Shown here piece by piece: positions 58,701 to 63,750 of a stretch of 64,000 nucleotides of DNA. Both the position numbers and the translations under genes were made by a program. The notes under the pieces are model-generated. The model saw only the letters and a program-made list of their open reading frames with translations, did not search any database and was not told the DNA's origin. Position 1 is the stretch's first letter; every line of letters starts with the position of its first letter. Source of the DNA: Plutella xylostella (lineage: Eukaryota > Arthropoda > Insecta > Lepidoptera > Plutellidae); the NCBI RefSeq assembly GCF_932276165.1, contig NC_063993.1, positions 4,040,001 to 4,104,000 on the forward strand. Direction: 5' to 3'.

Positions 58701-61700
58701 GCTTAGCTCTCTCCATAGCACCCTGAGTGACTTTAAATAGGTGGACCAGTCCCACTGTCAGTGTCTACGTCTCTGCACCATACGTCATCACTGGCAGATT
58801 GCACTGGTTGAAGACCTTTGTCTTCAGGCTCTGAAGAATGGCCGAGGAGCATATATGTGACGATGATTCCCGAATGCAGCGCAACCCAGTTAGATGCGCT
58901 TTTCAGCCTCTTTGTCAAAATTGCTTCTGCCTAGCCGAATAGTCTGCTTGAGGTAGACATATACCTAGTTGTCTCACCAACGATCAACGGCTCCCGTTTG
59001 ATGTGAACATTCTACATGACTTTCATCTTGATCAAGTTCATGCTATTCTATTATCTGCTGGGGGTGTAAGTACCTGCACCTGGCTCTCTCGAATGGAACC
59101 TTTTTGCATATGCCCAAGGTCTAAACTGCCTTTCTAAGCTTGGACCATTTCCGACCACGCTGGTCCACTGCGGGTTGGTGGGTTCACATATCTAAATGTG
59201 CTAAATCTAGATATGCATATTTCATCACGATGTTTTCCTTCACCGTAAGAGCGATGGTATACATTGTAATTAAATTCAAAGAGCTCATTGGTACATGTCA
59301 GCGCCGGGTTTGCACCCGCATCTCTGGCATGAGAAGCGGGCGCTTGAGCTAATACCGATCTTATTTATACATAACGTTAATTATAATACTTATGTTTTAA
59401 TATTTAGTTTTTATACAACGCGATACGCGTCCGTTTTATCGAACTGCAAAAAGAGGTAATTTGTAGGTAATTTTAGTGATTGGTACCTGTATTATAAAAA
59501 TGGTAGATATTTTTCTTTCCCTTATCATACATACCATGGCGATGAAAACATATGTCACGGAAATGAATAATCTGGGCACGGAAATGAATAACCAGGCCAC
59601 GGCAATGAAAATAAATTATTTTACAAGACATGGCGATGAAATTTTTCTCATTTCCGTGTCTTTTTTTTCATTGCCATAGCAAATTTTGGCCACGGAAACC
59701 ACGGAAATTAAAGCATGGCGATGAAAATCAAGGCATTAAATATAAATAACAAAAAAAATATTAACTCTTCAAAGAAACAAACACTTTATACGATGAATAT
59801 TTTCAAAATGCTTTCTTTTGAATGCTTACTCAAGAAGACAAACTTAATTTTATAGAAGTTATATCTATCCACGGCAATGAAAGAAAAAATTTCCAGTTAC
59901 CAAAAACAAATATAACTTTCACTATAGCGCGAAATCGTGGCCACCTGTGTACCTCTTTCTACGTCGAGCAGTTAGGCGACACTTGTAAGAAACGATTAGC
60001 GCACCGAGGGGGGTACCAAAGTTCATAGATAAAACAATATCATTGATCATGTTTAGGACACGGCAATGAAATTTAGTTCTGGGACACATGGATTTTCACT
60101 TACCGTTCGTTATATTCTTTATTTATTTGAATAAATCTATTTCGTAACAATACTTTAACTATTAATGTATCAAATGAAACTAAGTTTAAATCTAAACACT
60201 CAATATTTTTTCATCAATGAAGAATAATACAAAACGAGGTGACCTGGGGACAAACACGGCAATGAAAGATTTCGAGGTTTAATATTTTTTTGTAAAGTAT
60301 CCATTAATCCTATTGATAAAATATTTACTGCTTCATATAGATTACTATTCCACAAAACCGGAAAAAAATATTAGAAAATTAGATCTTTGTTTTTTAGTAC
60401 CGATTTCATTGATGCCACGCAAATTTTGGCCGCGGGAAATTCACCCATTTGAGTCGCTTTGTAGAAGTATAAACACGTTCCGTATCTTTATACCTTTGTG
60501 AGTATTATGTCCCAGTGACCAGATTATTCCTCCTCTTTTGCAAATTTTATCTTGAAATAACTGAATAAATACCTGAAGTGCCATATTTTAACTCCCACGC
60601 CTCCCCTAAACCTAATACCTACGTGTTTCAGCCGTAGCTATAAGTACAATACGACCTTTGTAAAGATAATTGGGTAAACGGTTAAAGTGCTAGTAATCTA
60701 CTTATAGAAGGTTCATTTTATGTATGACTGTCTCAACTTGGAACTATGTACTCTTAATAATTGTAATGTATAAGAGAAAGATATATAATATTTTAAATAA
60801 AAATAGGCTTTAATATTATAGTATTAAAAATAAGCTGTAATGTAGTAACGATAACGTGACTACAATGTTTAATAATTAAGTGCTCTGTAAATGTAGGTTC
60901 TTACTACGTACGGTGGCCTGCGCCTAAAAGTATACAGGCGGAGTTTTTAAAATAGCGATCTCAAGCTTACATGCTGCTCAAGCACATCCACATAAACACC
61001 ACTGCTACACACATCACACACAACACGTCCCCGGATTTATAACAGATGTAGCTGGTCCCTTCATCATCAGGGATCGCTATTTTAAAAACTCGGCCTGTAT
61101 ACTTTTAGGCGCAGGCCACCGTACCTAACATATTCATTTCAATTTAGTCACTTTGATAAGATGAGTCGTGGTCCAATTATCCAGAATCAAAAATATCGCA
61201 TTTTTACTTAACATTCCATAACTATACATACTGTACGAAAAGTGTCGCAAAGCCGTGAAGATGAATATTTAGATAAGAGCAATTTACTGTTCATTTTAGT
61301 AGGTAGGTATTTACTTTAGCATCCGAATCTACTGTTTACACAATAATGGCTGTTAGTAATAACTACTTAGTGAGTACAACGTAAACTTCGTAACGCGATA
61401 GTCCGGGGCAATAAACACGAATAGCGTTCATGAATCAATCTGAAGTTTAATTAAAGTTTCAGGCACATTTCAAGAAAACATTGTGAAACCAGCTATCTTG
61501 CAAGACAAAGAAATCTTTTGTTGATTTAGCATAAAAATAGCTACTCTAAACAAAATGTAATGGTTAGACTAAAAAGACTCGTTTTCTAACTAAATGTTTC
61601 ATTTATGCTAAGTGTGAACAAGATTCAAGTCACTACTCTAAATGAAATTCAAGCGACAACCGCAGCAGTATCCTTTTCTATATTCCCTTTCCCGAGTACT

Positions 61701-61929
61701 TACTTCTTTCAGCCTTAGTCATGCTGACGTCATCGCGGCGCCAGAAGCGCAAAAAAGGCGCGAACGCTTTCATAGTGCACTCTCCGTTGAGCACCTTCTT
61801 GCCGAGTTTCTTGGGCACCTCCTGCTCGATCTCTGAGCTGCGACACGAGGAGGAGTCATCACCAATGCTCCTGGCGCGTCGCCCACCACGGAAGCTCACA
61901 CACCCGCAACCCTCGCTCAACGAAAACAT
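19550..61929 (-). CDS. rdgC: RdgC / PPEF: EF-hand serine/threonine protein phosphatase, whole coding span (exons listed separately)
   Basis: Orthologue of Drosophila retinal degeneration C. In flies this Ca2+/calmodulin-regulated PPP-family phosphatase dephosphorylates rhodopsin in photoreceptors. Fourteen coding exons with matching phases sum to 2103 nt: 700 residues and a stop. Layout: Cys-bearing basic N-terminus (1-75), IQ motif (about 80-100), and a PPP core with GDLHG (about 237), GDFVDRG (266), RGNHED (297), VVHGG (349) and RSHEC (443), so all metal-binding motifs are present. Then ITIFSASNYY, a degenerate EF loop (about 540-555) and two canonical EF loops (DKDNSGFITLEE, DINKDGFVDLNE). 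Length is close to the fly protein. Exons: 61929-61704, 52708-52581, 48390-48300, 45882-45737, 44080-43916, 37354-37188, 36675-36639, 36032-35883, 32546-32466, 27641-27456, 26580-26325, 24195-24047, 21307-21205, 19767-19550. The last exon may be extended by readthrough to 19337. Confidence 0.95.
19768..21204. other. rdgC intron 13
   Basis: 1437-bp AT-rich intron with donor GTCAGT. No mobile element or extra exon recognised. Confidence 0.5.
21205..21307 (-). CDS. rdgC: rdgC exon 13: helix before and first half of an EF loop
   Basis: 103 nt, phase 0 to 1. Acceptor TTTGTTCCAG; encodes KNGRKADTQTVVETLYKNKS and ends LDKDNS-G. The reading frame stays open upstream of the acceptor. I chose this acceptor because its pyrimidine tract is good and it keeps phase 0 with exon 12. 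Confidence 0.85.
21308..24046. other. rdgC intron 12
   Basis: 2.7-kb intron. It contains a SINE (22793-23015) and a pair of inverted segments (TGTCGACTGAGGT near 22288; complement near 23469) that may be the ends of an older element enclosing the SINE. Confidence 0.45.
22793..23015 (-). repeat. 5'-truncated tRNA-derived SINE (minus orientation)
   Basis: Carries the body of the SINE at 15373 in complement (TACCTGCACCTGGCTC, CCTAAGCTTGGACCATTTCC, TTCACCGTAAGAGCGATGG). The tRNA-like head is missing: similarity stops after CATTGGT at about 23010. Confidence 0.7.
24047..24195 (-). CDS. rdgC: rdgC exon 12: EF-hand linker region
   Basis: 149 nt, phase 1 to 0. Acceptor TCCTCAG, donor TCT/GTAAGT. 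Encodes YVSISDWCHVMEQVTHLGLP, then WRMLKDKLV and YMDTFDFNVS. It completes the first, degenerate EF loop begun in exon 11. Close to fly RdgC over WC.VME.VT.LGLPWR.L.DKL. Confidence 0.92.
24196..26324. other. rdgC intron 11
   Basis: 2.1-kb intron, mostly unremarkable AT-rich DNA. One MITE copy is seen at 25195-25295. Confidence 0.45.
25195..25295 (+). repeat. Copy of the GGGTCACTCT-type MITE
   Basis: Right end AGAGTAACCCCTCCTG and internal GTACCGATTGCATGACAG match the copy at 37962. The left end (GAGGGCTTCTCTAACATAAG) is diverged. Confidence 0.55.
26325..26580 (-). CDS. rdgC: rdgC exon 11: end of the phosphatase core and start of the EF region
   Basis: 256 nt, phase 0 to 1. Encodes VITIFSASNYYELGSNKGAY (the conserved PPP C-terminal motif), FVQYTAAVSRTRRLTFRQR, VESSAMRELH and LDSEQS-G. 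Acceptor CTGTCAG, donor G/GTGAGT. Confidence 0.94.
26581..27455. other. rdgC intron 10
   Basis: 875-bp AT-rich intron with no recognised element. Confidence 0.45.
27456..27641 (-). CDS. rdgC: rdgC exon 10: phosphatase core with RSHEC
   Basis: 186 nt, phase 0 to 0. VFDILWSDPQCGGGCVANAL, RGAGTYFGPDV and LLVRSHECKPGGYE. The His of RSHE is a metal ligand in PPP enzymes. Acceptor CCCCTCAG, donor AAT/GTGAGG. A 31-bp inverted copy of this exon's 3' end lies in the intron upstream of this exon, at 27962. Confidence 0.95.
27642..32465. other. rdgC intron 9
   Basis: 4.8-kb intron. Contains the inverted exon fragment (27962-27992), a retroelement-like 3' end with (TATC)n at about 29325-29345, and a (CGG)n tract at 30688-30703. 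No other gene is seen. Confidence 0.45.
27962..27992 (+). repeat. 31-bp inverted duplicate of the rdgC exon 10 3' splice-donor region
   Basis: GGTACGAGATACTGCACAAT followed by GGGAATGTGAG here equals, without mismatch, the minus-strand sequence 27481-27451, which covers the last 26 nt of exon 10 and its GTGAG donor. Flanks on both sides differ. Confidence 0.9.
32466..32546 (-). CDS. rdgC: rdgC exon 9: phosphatase core
   Basis: 81 nt, phase 0 to 0, 27 codons: YISLLRPPVSDSQAPG then EVIDKAEWKQ. Aligns with fly Y(V)S.LRPPL......DK.EWQQ. Acceptor AATTCCCAG, donor CAG/GTTGGT. Confidence 0.93.
33077..33210 (-). pseudogene. C-terminal fragment of a CR1-like non-LTR retrotransposon ORF
   Basis: The minus strand reads EGARMYNKLPKDIKEAKT, then FKKLLKLHILKDFSLL and a stop. 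The (Y)NKLP...FKK.L..LL pattern is typical of the end of CR1/jockey-type reverse-transcriptase ORFs. About 45 codons remain. Confidence 0.6.
35077..35156 (-). repeat. Dispersed repeat end (copy 1)
   Basis: In complement it reads TATAGGGTGTTGCAAAAAGG, then GTATACTAAGCA and GTTCTGAACAAGTTTTGG. A related block occurs at 40861-40950 on the other strand. It is probably the terminus of a common DNA element. Confidence 0.5.
35560..35649. repeat. GC-rich fold-back element
   Basis: ATTCACACAT at the left faces ATGTGTGAAT at the right. The centre GACACAGGTCCGCGGCGGACCTGTG is a near-perfect palindrome. About 90 bp, MITE-like. Confidence 0.6.
35770..35880 (+). repeat. 3' tail of an RTE-like retrotransposon abutting the exon 8 donor
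   Basis: Contains GAAGGCCGAGGACCGAGTGT, GGAGAGGCCTATGTCCAGCA and GATGATTATTGGCTGATGAC. The same block occurs in complement at 58505-58600. It ends two bases from the GT of the rdgC exon 8 donor. A short ATT microsatellite (35770-35785) precedes it. Confidence 0.65.
35883..36032 (-). CDS. rdgC: rdgC exon 8: phosphatase core with VVHGG
   Basis: 150 nt, phase 0 to 0: HNAERLLKLIEGVYRWLPLG, VINNRVLVVHGGISDCTDLD and IRSLDREK. The His of VVHGG is the PPP metal ligand. Acceptor CCTCTTGCAG, donor AAG/GTATCG. Confidence 0.95.
36639..36675 (-). CDS. rdgC: rdgC exon 7: 37-nt microexon
   Basis: Acceptor CCCCAATTAG, donor AAG/GTGAGT. One base completes the Arg codon from exon 6, then 12 codons YGFIKEVHQKYK end in phase 0. 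This exactly fills the gap before HNAERLL. Fly RdgC has RYGFI.EV..KY in the same place. Confidence 0.93.
36904..36939. repeat. Perfect 15-bp-stem hairpin in rdgC intron 6
   Basis: TTTGGGATTTTGTTA, 6-base spacer, then TAACAAAATCCCAAA with no mismatch. Probably a fold-back remnant. No flanking duplication is evident. Confidence 0.6.
37188..37354 (-). CDS. rdgC: rdgC exon 6: phosphatase core with GDFVDRG and RGNHED
   Basis: 167 nt, phase 0 to 2. NGLPSPENPYIFNGDFVDRG, KKGLEVLLLLLACMLAFPGG and YLNRGNHEDLIMNS. It carries the metal-bridging Asp and the catalytic Asn-His pair of PPP phosphatases. Acceptor CTACGCAG, donor AG/GTGAGT. Confidence 0.96.
37962..38099 (+). mobile_element. Best-preserved copy of the GGGTCACTCT-type MITE (about 138 bp)
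   Basis: Left end GGGGGTCACTCTATATGACA and right end GTCAGTATAGAGTAACCCTC are imperfect inverted repeats. The interior has TTTTGGAGCG, a CTCGTTGTATTCAACG segment and a short (TTCG)n tract. No ORF. Confidence 0.75.
39984..40128 (-). repeat. Copy of the GGGTCACTCT-type MITE (inverted)
   Basis: GGAGGGTTACTCTACCCTAC at the left and GCTAGAGTAAGTCTCCT at the right. The internal CAATCGAATCGGTACG and GCAGCAGCGGCGCG match the family in complement. Confidence 0.6.
40674..40705 (+). repeat. Fragment of the GGGTCACTCT-type MITE
   Basis: GGGGTTGCTCTATACTGACG followed by AAAAACTAACG corresponds to one end of the family; the rest is absent. Confidence 0.45.
40861..40950 (+). repeat. Dispersed repeat end (copy 2)
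   Basis: TAGGGTGTTTCAAAAATGGT, GGGGGTGACTCAAAGGGTCG and TTCTGAACAACTTTTG parallel the complement of 35077-35156. Confidence 0.5.
41962..42100 (+). repeat. Copy of the GGGTCACTCT-type MITE
   Basis: AGGGTCACTCTAGTTTCAGG, TTTTGGAGCGAAGCTGCGC and CTATCTAGTTGTAATAAGC follow the family order. The right end, AAGCAAGAGTAGTCCCC, is diverged. Confidence 0.6.
43616..43722 (-). repeat. Copy of the GGGTCACTCT-type MITE
   Basis: GAGGGCTGCTCTAACTTGAC, AAAAAACGAACGGAAG and the right end ATGCTAAAGTGACCT match the family in complement. Confidence 0.5.
43916..44080 (-). CDS. rdgC: rdgC exon 5: start of the phosphatase core with GDLHG
   Basis: 165 nt, phase 0 to 0: HRLHARHVAQILKEATAALK, RLPNIHAATTSISSQITICG and DLHGKLDDLLVIFHK. 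GDLHG provides the first metal ligands. Acceptor CCCCTCCCAG, donor AAG/GTGAGG. Confidence 0.95.
44881..44956. repeat. Short copy of the CACTCACGGGCAATGAAA TIR family
   Basis: 76 bp: ACACTCACGAGCAATTTAAA at the left and CATTGCTCGTGCGTGTAG at the right are inverted repeats. Internal deletion compared with the copies of about 240 bp at 47021 and 48537. Confidence 0.6.
45560..45690 (+). repeat. Copy of the GGGTCACTCT-type MITE with expanded (TTCG)n
   Basis: GGGGGTCACTCTCTCACGAA at the left and AAGAGAGTGACCCTC at the right. An uninterrupted TTCG microsatellite (45650-45672) is an expansion of the shorter tract in sister copies. Confidence 0.65.
45737..45882 (-). CDS. rdgC: rdgC exon 4: linker before the phosphatase core
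   Basis: 146 nt, phase 1 to 0: EQVFSEESDEGGGVDETAPP, then GPDIEFPLQRKDIDLLIEAF and RKKK. EFPL....I..LIE.F is shared with fly RdgC and starts the catalytic domain. Acceptor GTCCCTGCAG, donor AAG/GTACCA. Confidence 0.93.
46001..46135. mobile_element. 135-bp MITE with long inverted repeats
   Basis: CCAGTTTCATCATACTCGGT at the left faces GCCGAGCATGATGAAACTGG at the right. The repeat continues inward over about 39 bp (ATAACCAGGGATT / AATCCCTTGTTAT). No ORF. Confidence 0.75.
47021..47260. mobile_element. CACTCACGGGCAATGAAA TIR element, copy 2
   Basis: About 240 bp. CACTCACGAGCAATGAAAAA at the left and TTCATTGCTCGTG near the right are inverted. The interior has AAATTACTCCTAAACGGAAA and TTAATGACGCCG, shared with 48537. 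Confidence 0.7.
48055..48176 (+). repeat. Copy of the GGGTCACTCT-type MITE
   Basis: GCGGGGTCACTTTCTAAATC at the left, TTCGTTCGTTCGTC and GAGAGGGTTCAGG at the right, with a GCAGCGCTAACGATCGTTG segment inside. Confidence 0.55.
48230..48262 (-). repeat. Tandem duplicate of the rdgC exon 3 end and splice donor
   Basis: 33 bp identical at 31 positions to 48289-48321, which spans the last 22 nt of exon 3 and its GTGAGTGTAC donor. The copy keeps a donor-like TGTGAGTG. The offset is 59 bp, not a multiple of 3. Confidence 0.85.
48300..48390 (-). CDS. rdgC: rdgC exon 3: N-terminal linker
   Basis: 91 nt, phase 0 to 1: LYNFFNALLSHMRDTSGRTS then SERTSRTASV. The fly protein has a similar L.NFF..L..H segment after the IQ motif. 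Acceptor ATTGTTGCAG, donor T/GTGAGT. Confidence 0.9.
48537..48775. mobile_element. CACTCACGGGCAATGAAA TIR element, copy 3
   Basis: ACACTCACGGGCAATGAAAA at the left; GTGGAACTGTTTCTTTGCCC then GTCAGTGTAGT at the right. The interior is collinear with 47021-47260. Confidence 0.7.
49375..49546. mobile_element. CACTCACGGGCAATGAAA TIR element, copy 4 (interior reversed)
   Basis: TACACTCACATGCAATGAAA at the left and TTTTCATTGCCCGTGAGTGT at the right. The conserved interior block reads CTCCGTTTAGGAGTAATTTT, the complement of copies 2 and 3. Confidence 0.7.
49861..49963 (+). repeat. Copy of the GGGTCACTCT-type MITE
   Basis: GGGGGTCACTCTAAGACGAA at the left, CTGCTGCGCGAG and TATCTCGTTGTATTAAACGT inside, TAGAGTAACCCTCC at the right. 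Lacks the (TTCG)n segment. Confidence 0.7.
51161..51217. repeat. 11-bp tandem repeat (CTCAATGACTG)
   Basis: Units CTCAATGACTG, CTCAATGACTA and CTCAATGACTA in a row, flanked by degenerate CCCAATGAACG and TGCAATGGTC. About five units. Confidence 0.7.
51268..51420. mobile_element. 153-bp near-palindromic MITE
   Basis: GTAGGTACAGTCAGCTGCAT at the left and ATGCAGCTGACTGTACCTAC at the right. The inverted match continues for about 50 bp (GTGTATAG, ACCTTGTCAA) around a short AT-rich loop. I recognise TACAGTCAGC ends as common in Lepidoptera. Confidence 0.8.
52581..52708 (-). CDS. rdgC: rdgC exon 2: IQ calmodulin-binding motif
   Basis: 128 nt, phase 1 to 0. Encodes MKAAILIQQWYRRYLARMEV, RRRYTWTIFQSIEYAGEQDQ and VK. 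ILIQ.WYR.Y.AR is the IQ motif, which in flies binds calmodulin. An internal ATG at 52706 could start a short isoform without the Cys-bearing exon 1. Acceptor GTCCCCAG, donor AAG/GTAGGT. Confidence 0.95.
52975..53232 (-). repeat. tRNA-derived SINE, second family (minus orientation)
   Basis: The minus strand has an A box-like TGGCGTAGTGGTTAGTGAC and a B box GGGTTCGATTCCCGG at about 53154-53230. A body follows (TTGGGTGTTGGTATTTATAT and later GGGTCGGATTGCCGTG). It differs from the 15373 family. It sits between inverted arms at 52926 and 53317. Confidence 0.7.
55340..55425 (+). repeat. 3' end of a non-LTR element
   Basis: CCATCTTGTGAAATATTGTT, then ATCTGTATGCAATAAAGTG and a TAAATAAATAAAT tail, typical of lepidopteran LINE 3' ends. 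No coding part is seen. Confidence 0.5.
57757..57905 (+). repeat. 21-bp minisatellite, core CACGGCAATGAAA
   Basis: Core starts at 57759, 57780, 57801, 57822 and 57843 at an exact 21-bp step, followed by two degenerate units near 57864 and 57886. The core (ACGGCAATGAAA) is conserved while the last 6-7 bases of each unit vary. Confidence 0.85.
58229..58412. mobile_element. 184-bp MITE, CCCCTAGCACCAAAA ends
   Basis: AATTACACATCACC, then ACCCCTAGCACCAAAACCTA at the left; the right side reads TTGGTGCTAGGGGTTTTAAT, then GGTGTTGTGTAATT. Inverted match over about 55 bp. The interior has CGCTCCTCCTCGCTTTCCTC, also found at 63690. Confidence 0.75.
58505..58990 (-). pseudogene. RTE-like retrotransposon fragment (RT C-terminal part and 3' tail)
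   Basis: The minus strand reads LPVMTYGAET, a stop where Trp is expected, then TLTVGLVHLFKVTQGAMERA and LGVSLMDRIRKEFIRQRTKV. These are the conserved blocks after the RT domain in lepidopteran RTE-like ORFs. The 3' tail AGGCCTATG-like block and (ATG)n follow toward 58505. Broken by stops and deletion. Confidence 0.75.
59062..59352 (-). repeat. Full-length tRNA-derived SINE (minus orientation)
   Basis: Body in complement (TACCTGCACCTGGCTC, TTCACCGTAAGAGCGATGG). The tRNA-like head at 59295-59352 has GCGGGTGCAAACCCGGCGC in the B-box position; one B-box base is changed relative to the 15373 copy. Confidence 0.75.
59534..59730 (+). repeat. Second cluster of 21-bp CACGGCAATGAAA-type repeats
   Basis: Units at 59535, 59556, 59577 and 59598 are again exactly 21 bp apart (CATGGCGATGAAA, CACGGAAATGAAT, CACGGAAATGAAT, CACGGCAATGAAA). 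Looser and inverted units follow at 59629, 59645, 59661, 59689 and 59713. Isolated units lie at 59870, 60059 and 60254. Confidence 0.8.
60912..61120. mobile_element. 209-bp MITE with GTAC target duplication
   Basis: GGTGGCCTGCGCCTAAAAGT at the left and ACTTTTAGGCGCAGGCCACC at the right. The inverted match continues to about 50 bp (TATACAGGC, TTTTTAAAATAGCGATC). GTAC at 60908-60911 and 61121-61124 is the likely target duplication. No ORF. Confidence 0.85.
61704..61929 (-). CDS. rdgC: rdgC exon 1 (first coding exon): Cys-bearing N-terminus
   Basis: 226 nt from ATG 61929. Encodes MFSLSEGCGCVSFRGGRRAR, an acidic/Ser stretch with SSSCRSSE, then APFLRFWRRDDVSMTKAER. Donor A/GTAAGT; phase 1 joins the CA of exon 2 to give Thr. 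The frame upstream in this exon has no other ATG before an in-frame stop. The exon begins at an acceptor (TTTCCTTACAG) at 62071, so 61930-62070 is 5' UTR and a non-coding exon lies further upstream. Cysteines 8, 10 and 29 suit lipid anchoring, as known for a long fly isoform. Confidence 0.8.
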
Positions 61930-62070
61930 TTTCCCCGAGCTCTTTGTCTTCTTGTACTTCTTATCTTTTCGTTTTCGCGTACATCGCGGCGACTTTTGGC
62001 GTTGCTTAGGAATATTGACTCGTCCGCGGGAATAAGAAATATGTTTTCATGGCCCAGTTGATGCTGGTGT
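61930..62070 (-). promoter_or_regulatory. rdgC: rdgC 5' UTR segment in the first coding exon
   Basis: Between the acceptor at 62071 and the ATG at 61929. A short upstream ATG (near 62048, GGGCCATGAAAAC) opens a 14-codon uORF in another frame. Confidence 0.5.
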
Positions 62071-62138
62071 CTGTAAGGAAAATAAGTTTACGTTAGAAAA
62101 ATGCTCTCACATCTTTGCCGTCAAGTGAAGCCATAAAG

Positions 62139-62318
62139 GCAGATTTAGATGGGGTCAGTGACTGACGCCAAAATCGAAACAAGTAAATTGATATCAAGTC
62201 AGTAGTGGCGGAAAATCAGTGCTGACTTGTAAATTTTCATATAAATATTTTAAGTCAGTCGAGTCAGCGCTCACTTGTTTAGATTTTGGCGCCAGTCACT
62301 AACCCTGTCTAAATCTGC
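62139..62318. mobile_element. 180-bp MITE with about 45-bp inverted repeats
   Basis: GCAGATTTAGATGGGGTCAG at the left and CCCTGTCTAAATCTGC at the right. The inner parts GACGCCAAAATC and GATTTTGGCGCC also pair, as do the ACAAGT/ACTTGT parts. No ORF. Confidence 0.8.
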
Positions 62319-63355
62319 TATAAAACAACGCCTTGAAAATAGACAAATGGGCAATTCTGTGAATAAAACGGGCCTTATATATTCTTCACGACGTGAGTCT
62401 ACGCAACGGGCATCTATCACGCGTCGGCAACTTGTCACTCACGGGGATGTGGGAGCGGCTAATAGCCACGTATTAATTTCCCCAAATTTATCGCCCTTCC
62501 AATTTGGGATCCTCTTACACATCCACAAATTAATAGGTAAAATGAGACCCTTGGATTTGGTGAAATGGTGACAACATAACGTAACATAAATACTCCCGCC
62601 TGGTTCTAATGCTGTGCTCCCTTGCGGAGAACGATTTTGGTGGCTGTAATTAAATTTAAATGTAAACATATTATAGGCATTGAGCACATGGAATGGGCCT
62701 CTTGAATAAATTAACTAGTCAGGTATGTTGTACTTAATTGAAAGTCTCTGAATTTATTCTTTAGCAATGTACATAACAGCTACCTATAATACATTATTAT
62801 GATTCTACACTGTATAGTGTACATGTATAAATAATTGTCATAGTTTCGGCTGAAAACAGGCAACTAAAGTGTTATTACTAGGACGAGGCTGTAGGCGCCA
62901 TCAGTACACTTACTATTAATTAAAACTTCGGGAATACATGTCGCTGAAAATATACATGTCTATTTACATAAAACAGTTCGTATGTTAACTGAGTCTGAAC
63001 TTTATCTGAAAATTTATAGTTTTACGCTCCATCCTCCATAAAGGGCTGCCCTAGTTTTAAATGTCAAAGGTTATACATATTTAATTTCTTTATGTAGTAC
63101 AATTTTATTACACTTATTTAGAATATTGCTTAACATTTCACTCAACTCAGTACTTGAAGAGTGATTTTTTCATAGCATAAAGGGACCGTAGATTTGAATG
63201 TTTATATTATGGTTTAAAATTCGCGCTTTCCCGATATAAATTAATGATTTCCCGTGTCTTGAACTCTTGAAAGGCGAACAAACGTAAGGACGAACAACAA
63301 AGTGATCCTATAAGGGTTCGTTTTACCTTTTGAGATACAGAAGGTTCTACCTTTT

Positions 63356-63535
63356 TTGGCATAAGATTTTTTTGCCTAATCTCGTATTGCATAGTAACGT
63401 TTGGTCAAAGTCTCGTTACGCCGAAAATCGTATGGCATAAATCTCGTTTAGTAAAAAGTTATTTCGCATAACATTGTTTAGCCTAATAATGGTATGGCCA
63501 AATCTTGAATAGCCTAATAATGCTATGGCATAGGT
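63356..63535. repeat. Degenerate short-period repeat of GGCATAA / GCCTAA motifs
   Basis: Alternating motifs TTGGCATAAG, TTGCCTAATC, TTGCATAGTA, ACGCCGAAAA, ATGGCATAAA, TCGCATAACA, TAGCCTAATA, ATGGCCAAAT, TAGCCTAATA and ATGGCATAGG recur every 16-20 bp. Similar words (ATGCCACATAAGTC, TTGGCAAAG) reappear at the very end of the window (63975-64000). Confidence 0.6.
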
Positions 63536-63599
63536 TTATACAAAGTAATAATATTCGTTTGGCTTTAACTTCGACGGAGCGTCTCCCAACATAGCGCAA

Positions 63600-63750
63600 A
63601 CTGGTGCCTTGTATTGTTTCCGCTGTTTGAAAAACGCTCCGCTCCGCTTCGCTGCGCTCCGCTTTGGTTTTGATGAACATGTGCCCTAACACGCTCCTCC
63701 TCGCTTTGCTCGTCGTCGCACCTATTTTTAGGTTTCGATCTCATGGGGTT
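63600..63750. repeat. Diverged fragment related to the 58229 MITE
   Basis: CATGTGCCCTAACACGCTCC, TCCTCGCTTTGCTCGTCGTC and GCACCTATTTTTAGG parallel the right half of 58229-58412. It is preceded by a CGCTCCGCT-type low-complexity stretch. Confidence 0.55.

Larger units (their letters stand above)
52709..61703. other. rdgC intron 1
   Basis: 9.0-kb first coding intron, typical of large 5' introns. Contains a SINE nested in an inverted repeat (52926-53378), a LINE 3' end (55340-55425), the 21-bp repeat arrays (57757-60270), a TIR element (58229), an RTE fragment (58505), a SINE (59062) and a further TIR element (60912). Stretches 53400-55300 and 55430-57700 show nothing recognisable apart from a weak MITE-like patch near 56480-56575. 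Confidence 0.5.
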
